DNA of 64,000 bases from Papio anubis (taxonomy: Eukaryota > Chordata > Mammalia > Primates > Cercopithecidae). The notes below the pieces were generated by a model that had not been told where the DNA came from, made no database searches, and saw only the letters and a program-made list of their open reading frames with translations. Positions 58,561 to 64,000 of this stretch are shown here, piece after piece (position 1 is the stretch's first letter; each line of letters starts with the position of its first letter). The translations under genes and the position numbers were made by a program. The DNA is taken from the NCBI RefSeq assembly GCF_008728515.1, contig NC_044986.1, positions 59,633,159 through 59,697,158 of the forward strand. Direction: 5' to 3'.

Positions 58561-59439
58561 ACAAACGATTTCAAGATAAATAGTGTAGAGTCACTTTTGA
58601 GAATGCAAAACAAACAGGGATGCAAATAGAGCTTTTAAACACATACTAGATAGCCCTCATCCCCGCCACAGTACCCACCCCCCGCAACACACACATAATC
58701 TGAAACAGGCCTGACATAAAGTCTTAGAGGTGCGATTCATAATCAAAGGCCTGACATCCATGAAAAGGCAAATGTGTACAATCTTTCCCCCTGCCAAAAT
58801 TTAACTTAGTCTTTCTTCTCTCCAATAAGAACTTACTGGTATCCACACATTCTCAACAATACAGCAGTATCCTTCTATTTAATGGTTGCTAATTTGGCAG
58901 GTAAGAAAATTTTTATCTGGATTTCTTTAATAATCAGTGAGACCAAAAACACTTTCTTAGGGTGACATTCCAAAATTTATTAACATGTGAGTGTACTCAG
59001 TCTTCCTCCTCTACTCATTCTGCCCTTCCTAAAGAGGAAAGATTTGCTGCGACTAGGTTGATCAATATAATAAAGGAATAAAGAAGGAAATGTTGATGAG
59101 AAGACACCTTGTTGGCTGGGATTTAGGAAGAAAGCTTTAGAGTTTGACCAGTGAGAAGCTCCCGGGCAGCAGGAAGAAAGGAAAAGAGAAAAGGAACTTG
59201 TAAAAAATATTAATGTGGTTATGAATTAAGTTCCCTTTAATACACTCTTTGAAGACAAATGGAATTCCTTTTTAATTCCTTCTGGTTTTAAACTATGCTT
59301 CTTGAACAAGCCCCAGTTCTGAACTTGCACCAGGTACTTTTCTGGATTCGCTGGGATTACATCCAGGTCATTTTCCTGGCCACCTGGAAAAGCCTAGCTG
59401 CTTTTGTAAATTTTCTGTTGATATCCTTTGCACATTTTT
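58561..59439. other. Intergenic sequence, possible weak L1 fragment
   Basis: About 58830-58990 faintly resembles antisense L1 (TGGATTTCTTTAATAATCAG). Otherwise unassigned. Confidence 0.4.
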
Positions 59440-60216
59440 TCTTCTGAGACTTATTTATTTTAATAAAATTTGTTTCTTAAGGCTGTTTTAGGGTCACAGC
59501 CAAACTGAGTGGAAAGTACAGAGTTCCCATTTACCGCCTGTCCCTACACAGACACAACCTCCCCCAATATCAACATCCCACACAAGAATGGTACATTTGT
59601 TACCATCAATGAACCTACAGTGACCCAATATTATCAACCAAAGTCCATAGTTATTAGGGTTCACTCTTGATGTTGTACATTCTACCATTCTTGACCTATG
59701 TATAATGACATGTATCCACTATTATAGTACTGTACATAATAGCTTCATTGCCCTAAAAATCTTGTTCTCTGACTATTCATCCCTCTCTCCCCTGTAACCC
59801 ATAATAATGGCTAATCATTTTACAGTCTCCATAGTTTTTGCCTTTTCTAGATGTCACACAGTCACAATCGTACACTGTGCAGCCTTTTCAGGTTGGCTTC
59901 ACTTACTAATATGAATTTCAGGTTCCTCCATGTCTCTTCATGGCCTAATAGCTCATTTTTTTCTAGTGCTAGCATTTCATTGTCTAAATGTACCTTAACT
60001 CATTTATCCATTTACCTACTAAAAGGCATCTTGGTTACTTCCAAGTTTTGGCGATTATGAATACAGCTGCTATAAACATTTGTGTGCAGGTTTTTGCGTG
60101 GACATGTTTCAATTCATTTGGAAAAATACTGAGAAGCATGATTGCTGGGTTAAATGGTTAAGAGTACGTTTAGTCTTGTTAGAAACTACCAAACCATCTT
60201 TAAAAGTGGCTGTGCT

Positions 60217-60518
60217 AGCCGGGTTCGACAGCTCATGCCTGTAATCCCAGCACTTTGGGAGGCTGAGGCGGGTGGATTACCGGAGGTCAGGGGATCGAGA
60301 CCAGCCTGGCCAACATGGTGAAACCCCGTCTCTACTAAAAATACAAAAAATTAGCCAGGAGTGGTGGTAGATGCCTGGAATCCTAGCTACTCAGGAGGCT
60401 GAGGCAGGAGAATCACTGGAACCCGGAAGGTGGAGGTTGTAGTGTGCTGAGATCGCGCCACCGCACTCCTGCCTGGGTAACAGAGTAAGACTCTATCTCA
60501 AAAAAAAAAAAAAAAAAA
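60217..60518 (+). mobile_element. Alu inserted in L1
   Basis: Full length with a long A tail; TGGCTGTGCT / TGGCCGTGCC flanks are a diverged target duplication. Confidence 0.94.
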
Positions 60519-62855
60519 TTGGCCGTGCCACTTTGCATTCCCACCAGCAACAGATGAGTTCCTATTATTTCATATACTGCCCAGCATTTCGTGTCATCAG
60601 TGTTCTGAATTTTGGGCATTCTAATAGGTATATGGTGGTATCTCATTATTTTAATTTGCATTTTCCTGACAACATATGATGTGGTACATCTTTTCACATG
60701 TTTACTTTCCATCTACAAATCTTCTTTGGTGAGGTGTTTGTTAAGGTCTTTAGCTTATTTTTTAACCAGGTTGTTTATATTCTTACCATTGATGTTGAAG
60801 AATTATTTGTATATTTTCAGTAGTAGTCGTTTATCAAATATATCTTTTGCAAATATTTTCCTCCCAGCCTGTGGCTTGTCCTTTAATTCTCTTCAGTGTC
60901 TTTTGCAGAGAGAAAAAAAAAAAAATTAACTTTAATGAAATTTCAGCTTATCAAGTCTTACTAACGACTTTCTAGATACTACACCAAAGACACAATCTTG
61001 GATTGTACCCTGCCTGGTGTAAGGTCTGTGTCTTGATTGATTTCTTTTGCAGGTGAATGTCAGGTTATTCCAACATTATTTTTTGAAAATATTGTATTTT
61101 TTCCATTGTATTGCCTTTATTTCCCTGTCAACGATCATTTGACTACACTTACAAGGGTCTATATCTGGGCTCTATTGTGTTCCACTGATCTATTTGTCTA
61201 TTCTCTCACTAGTGCCATACTGCCTTAATAACTGCAGTCTTACAGTAAGTCTTTAACTTGGGCAGTGTCAATTCTCCAACTTTGTTCTTTTCCTTTAATA
61301 CTGTGTTGACTGTTCTAGATCTTCTGCCTCTCCATATAAACTTTAGGATCAGTTTCTTGATAGCCACAAAGTAACTTGGTAGGATTTTGACTGGGATTGC
61401 ATTGAATCTATACAACAAGTTGGGAAGAACTGACATTCTGATGATGATGTGTCTTCCTATCCATGAACACAAAATATTTCTACATTTATTTAGTTCTTCT
61501 GTTTTCTTTCATCAGTTTTGTAGGTTTCTTTACATAGATCTTGTATATATTTTGTTAGATTTATACCTACACATTTCATTCTGCGGGTTGCTAATGTAAA
61601 TGTTTTTAATTTATTGTGTTTTTAATTTCAAATTCCACTTGTTCACTGCTGGCAATATAAGAAAGTGATAGTGGTTTATAAGTTCCAGAAGTAATTTTCT
61701 TGGTTCTTTTTAATTTTCTTCATAATCCTGTCATCTGTGAACAATGACAGTTTACTTCTTCCTTTTCAATCTATATACCTTTTATTTCCATTTTTTGTCT
61801 TATTGCATCAGCTAGGACAGAATGATGCTGAAAAGCAATGGTTAGAGGGGACATTCTTGCCTTGTGCTTAATCTTTGCCGGAAAGGTTCCAGTTTCTCAA
61901 CATCAACTATGGTATTAGCTGTAGGGTTTTTGTAGATGTTCTTTATCAAGGTAAGAAAGTTCCTCTCTCTTCCTAATTTACTGAAAGCCTTCATAACGCA
62001 TTAGTGTTGGATTTTATCAAATGCTTTTTCTGCATCTATTGATACAACCCTGTGATTTTCCTTCTTTAGCCTGTTAATGTGCTAGATTACACTAATTGAT
62101 TATCCAATATTGAGCCAGCCTTGCATACCTGGGATAAATCCCACTTGGTTGTGGTATATAATTTTTCATGCATTTTTGGATCAAATTTGCTAATTTTACG
62201 GAGGATTTTTGCATCTGTTTGTAAGAGATGTTAGTATGTACTTTGCTTTTCTTGCAATATGTGTTTTTTGAATTAGGATAATGCTGGTCTCATAGAATGA
62301 ATTAAGATGTATTTCCCCTACTTCTGTCTTCTGGAAAAGACTGTGAATAACTGGCATAACTTTTTCCTTAAATATTTGGTAGACTCACTAGTGAACCCAT
62401 CTGGACCTGGCACTTTCTGTTTAGGAAGATTATTAATTGTAGATTCAGCTTCTTTGCTAAATACAGGCCTATTCTGATGGTCTATTTCTTCTTGTGTGAC
62501 TTTTGGCAGACTGCACCTTTTAAATAACTGGTCCATTTCATCTAGGTCATGAAATTTATAAGCAGAGGGTCAGTCATAATATTCCTTTATTATCTTTTCA
62601 ATATCAATGGGATCTGTAAAGATGCTGCTTTCATTTTTGATATTAGTAATTTGTATCCTTTCTTTTTAGCTGGTCTAGCTAAAGGATTATCTATTTTACT
62701 AATCTTATTAAAGAACCAGCTATTGACTTTATTGATTTTCATTTCATTGATTCCTGCTCTAACTTTTATTATATTTCTTTTCTTCTACTTACTTTGGATT
62801 TGATGTGTTCTTTTTCTGTTTCCTAATGTGGCACTTTAGATTACTGATTTTGGAT

Positions 62856-63147
62856 CTTTTTTTTTTTTTTTTTTGAGACAGAGTCTTGCTCTGTCGCCCA
62901 GGCTAGAGTGCAGTGGCACAATCTCAGCTCACTGCAAGCTCCGCCTCCTGGGTTCACACCATTCTCCTGCCTCAGCCTCCCGAGTAGCTGGACTACAGGC
63001 ACCCACCACCACGCTATTTTTTGTATTTTTAGTAGAGACAGGGTTTCACCGTGTTAGCCAGATGGTCTCGATCTCCTGACCTCATCATCCGCCCGCCTCA
63101 GCCTCCCAAAGTGCTGGGATTACAGCCGTGAACCACCGCGCCCAGCC
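62856..63147 (-). mobile_element. Alu inserted in L1
   Basis: Antisense AluY-like copy; GATTTTGGATC at 62845-62855 and 63148-63158. Confidence 0.96.
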
Positions 63148-63896
63148 GATTTTGGATCTTTCATCTTTTCTAATAAATGCATTCAATCCAATAAATTTCC
63201 CTCTAAGCTCTGGTTTCACTACATCTCACAAATTTTGATAAACTGTATTTTCATTTTGATTTATTTCAAAATATTTTTAAGTGTTCCTGATTTCTTCTTT
63301 GACCTATGTATTATTTAGAAGTTGTTTAATCGTCCACATATTTTGAGATTTTTCCAGTTATCTTTCAGTTACTGGTTTCTATTTAATTTTATTGTGCTCT
63401 GAGAGCAGATATGGCATGATTTCTAGTTTGTTAAGGTTTGTTTTATGGCCTAGAATGAAGTTTATCTTGGTGAATGTTCCATGTGAGCTTGAGAAGAATG
63501 TGTTATCTGCTGTTATTTGGTGAAGCAGTCTATAGATGTCAATTATACCCAGTTGATTGACAGTGCTATTAAGTTCAACTATGTCCTTATTGATTTTTTG
63601 TCTACTGGAGTTGTTTCTGATAGAGGAGTGTTAAAGTGTCCAATTATAATAGTACATTCATATATTTCTCATTGCAATTCTATCAGTTCTTGCCTCATAT
63701 TCTGATGCTTTGCTGTTAGGCATATAGATATTAAGGACTGTTGTATGTTCTTGGATTACTTATCTCTTTGGCATTATGTCCTATTTATCCCTGATGATGT
63801 ACAGTGCTCTGAAGTCTATTATTAATATAGCTATCCTCAGTTTATTTTGGTTAATGTTAGCATGATATATCTTTCTCCATTCCTTTACTTTGTGTC

Positions 63897-64000
63897 TTTT
63901 TTTTTTTTTTTTTTTTTTTTTTTTGAGACGGAGTCTCGCTCTGTCGCCCAGCCTGGAGTGCAGTGGCCGGATCTCGGCTCACTGCAAGCTCCGCCTCCCG
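63897..64000 (-). mobile_element. Young AluY with Old World monkey-type variant, cut by the window end
   Basis: 28-T tail, then near-consensus Alu in antisense. GCAGTGGCCGGATCTCGG is the reverse complement of the GATCCGGCCAC variant. Confidence 0.93.

Larger units (their letters stand above)
59440..63896 (-). mobile_element. Long L1, antisense, interrupted by two Alus
   Basis: About 3.85 kb of L1 excluding inserts, read 3' to 5'. The 3' region with TCCATAGTTATTAGGGTTCA is at about 59643. The ORF2 C-terminal part is at about 61209-61472 (reverse frame includes KFIWRGR). The reverse-transcriptase N-terminal side is at about 62318-62536 (includes KVPGPDGF), and endonuclease-side sequence lies beyond 63150. 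The frame carries many stops and shifts, so it is inactive. Order and orientation are continuous across the Alus at 60217 and 62856. The 5' end is replaced by the Alu at 63897 and the window edge. Confidence 0.9.

Noticed and set aside
61209..62536. Reverse-transcriptase-like peptides on the minus strand, considered as a possible active L1
   Set aside because: Frame broken by many stops and shifts, interrupted by Alus, and no intact ORF1 or ORF2.
1..64000. tRNA, snoRNA or microRNA genes and CRISPR-like spaced repeats
   Set aside because: No tRNA boxes with cloverleaf, no C/D or H/ACA pattern and no regularly spaced repeats were seen by eye. Alu internal A/B boxes were not counted. A covariance-model search would be needed to exclude small RNAs fully.

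Overview
The window is primate nuclear DNA and contains almost no coding sequence. It is crowded with Alu elements, old L1, L2 and MIR copies, and hAT/Tigger DNA transposon remnants. Three of the youngest-looking Alus (near 20.85, 45.6 and 63.9 kb) read GATCCGGCCACTGCAC where human AluY normally has GATCGCGCCACTGCAC. I associate that variant with the AluY lineages of Old World monkeys, so a cercopithecid (macaque, baboon or similar) is more likely than human or another ape. This rests on memory of the subfamilies and was not tested by search.

The one recognisable protein-coding gene is JMJD1C (KDM3C), on the minus strand. Its first coding exon (56 codons, 18722 down to 18555) lies in a roughly 1.1 kb CpG island (about 18.18-19.26 kb) and ends in a strong splice donor. 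Everything from 18554 down to base 1 is the 5' part of JMJD1C intron 1. From about 19.3 kb to the end is upstream intergenic sequence. In human the next gene on that side is REEP3, further away than this window reaches (from memory). No REEP3 exon is seen.

Layout. 1-18.5 kb: intron 1, with Alus, a sense L1 3' part (4.0-6.0 kb), an old MaLR-like LTR (15.5 kb) and a striking 50-bp inverted repeat (10.0/10.9 kb). 18.2-19.3 kb: CpG-island promoter and exon 1. 19.3-42 kb: intergenic repeats including a sense L1 (30.2-31.8 kb) with internal tandem duplications. 42.1-44.1 kb: a dense stack holding a Tigger-like fragment, an Alu, a truncated HSPE1 processed pseudogene, an Alu fragment, a complete MER1-type hAT element with 8-bp target duplication, and an L2 split by an Alu. 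44-59 kb: more Alus, MIRs, L2 and L1 ends. 59.4-63.9 kb: a long antisense L1 interrupted by two Alus, with a third young Alu cut off by the window edge.

No new gene system, CRISPR array, operon or unusual coding locus is supported. The most interesting signals are structural. The Alu at 46.8-47.2 kb carries about 70 bp copied from the junction of another Alu 20.7 kb away. There is a near-perfect inverted repeat in intron 1, a trimeric Alu, several recent-looking tandem duplications, and microsatellites grown from Alu tails. The open reading frames seen outside exon 1 are explained by Alu/L1 sequence, GC-rich composition or chance.
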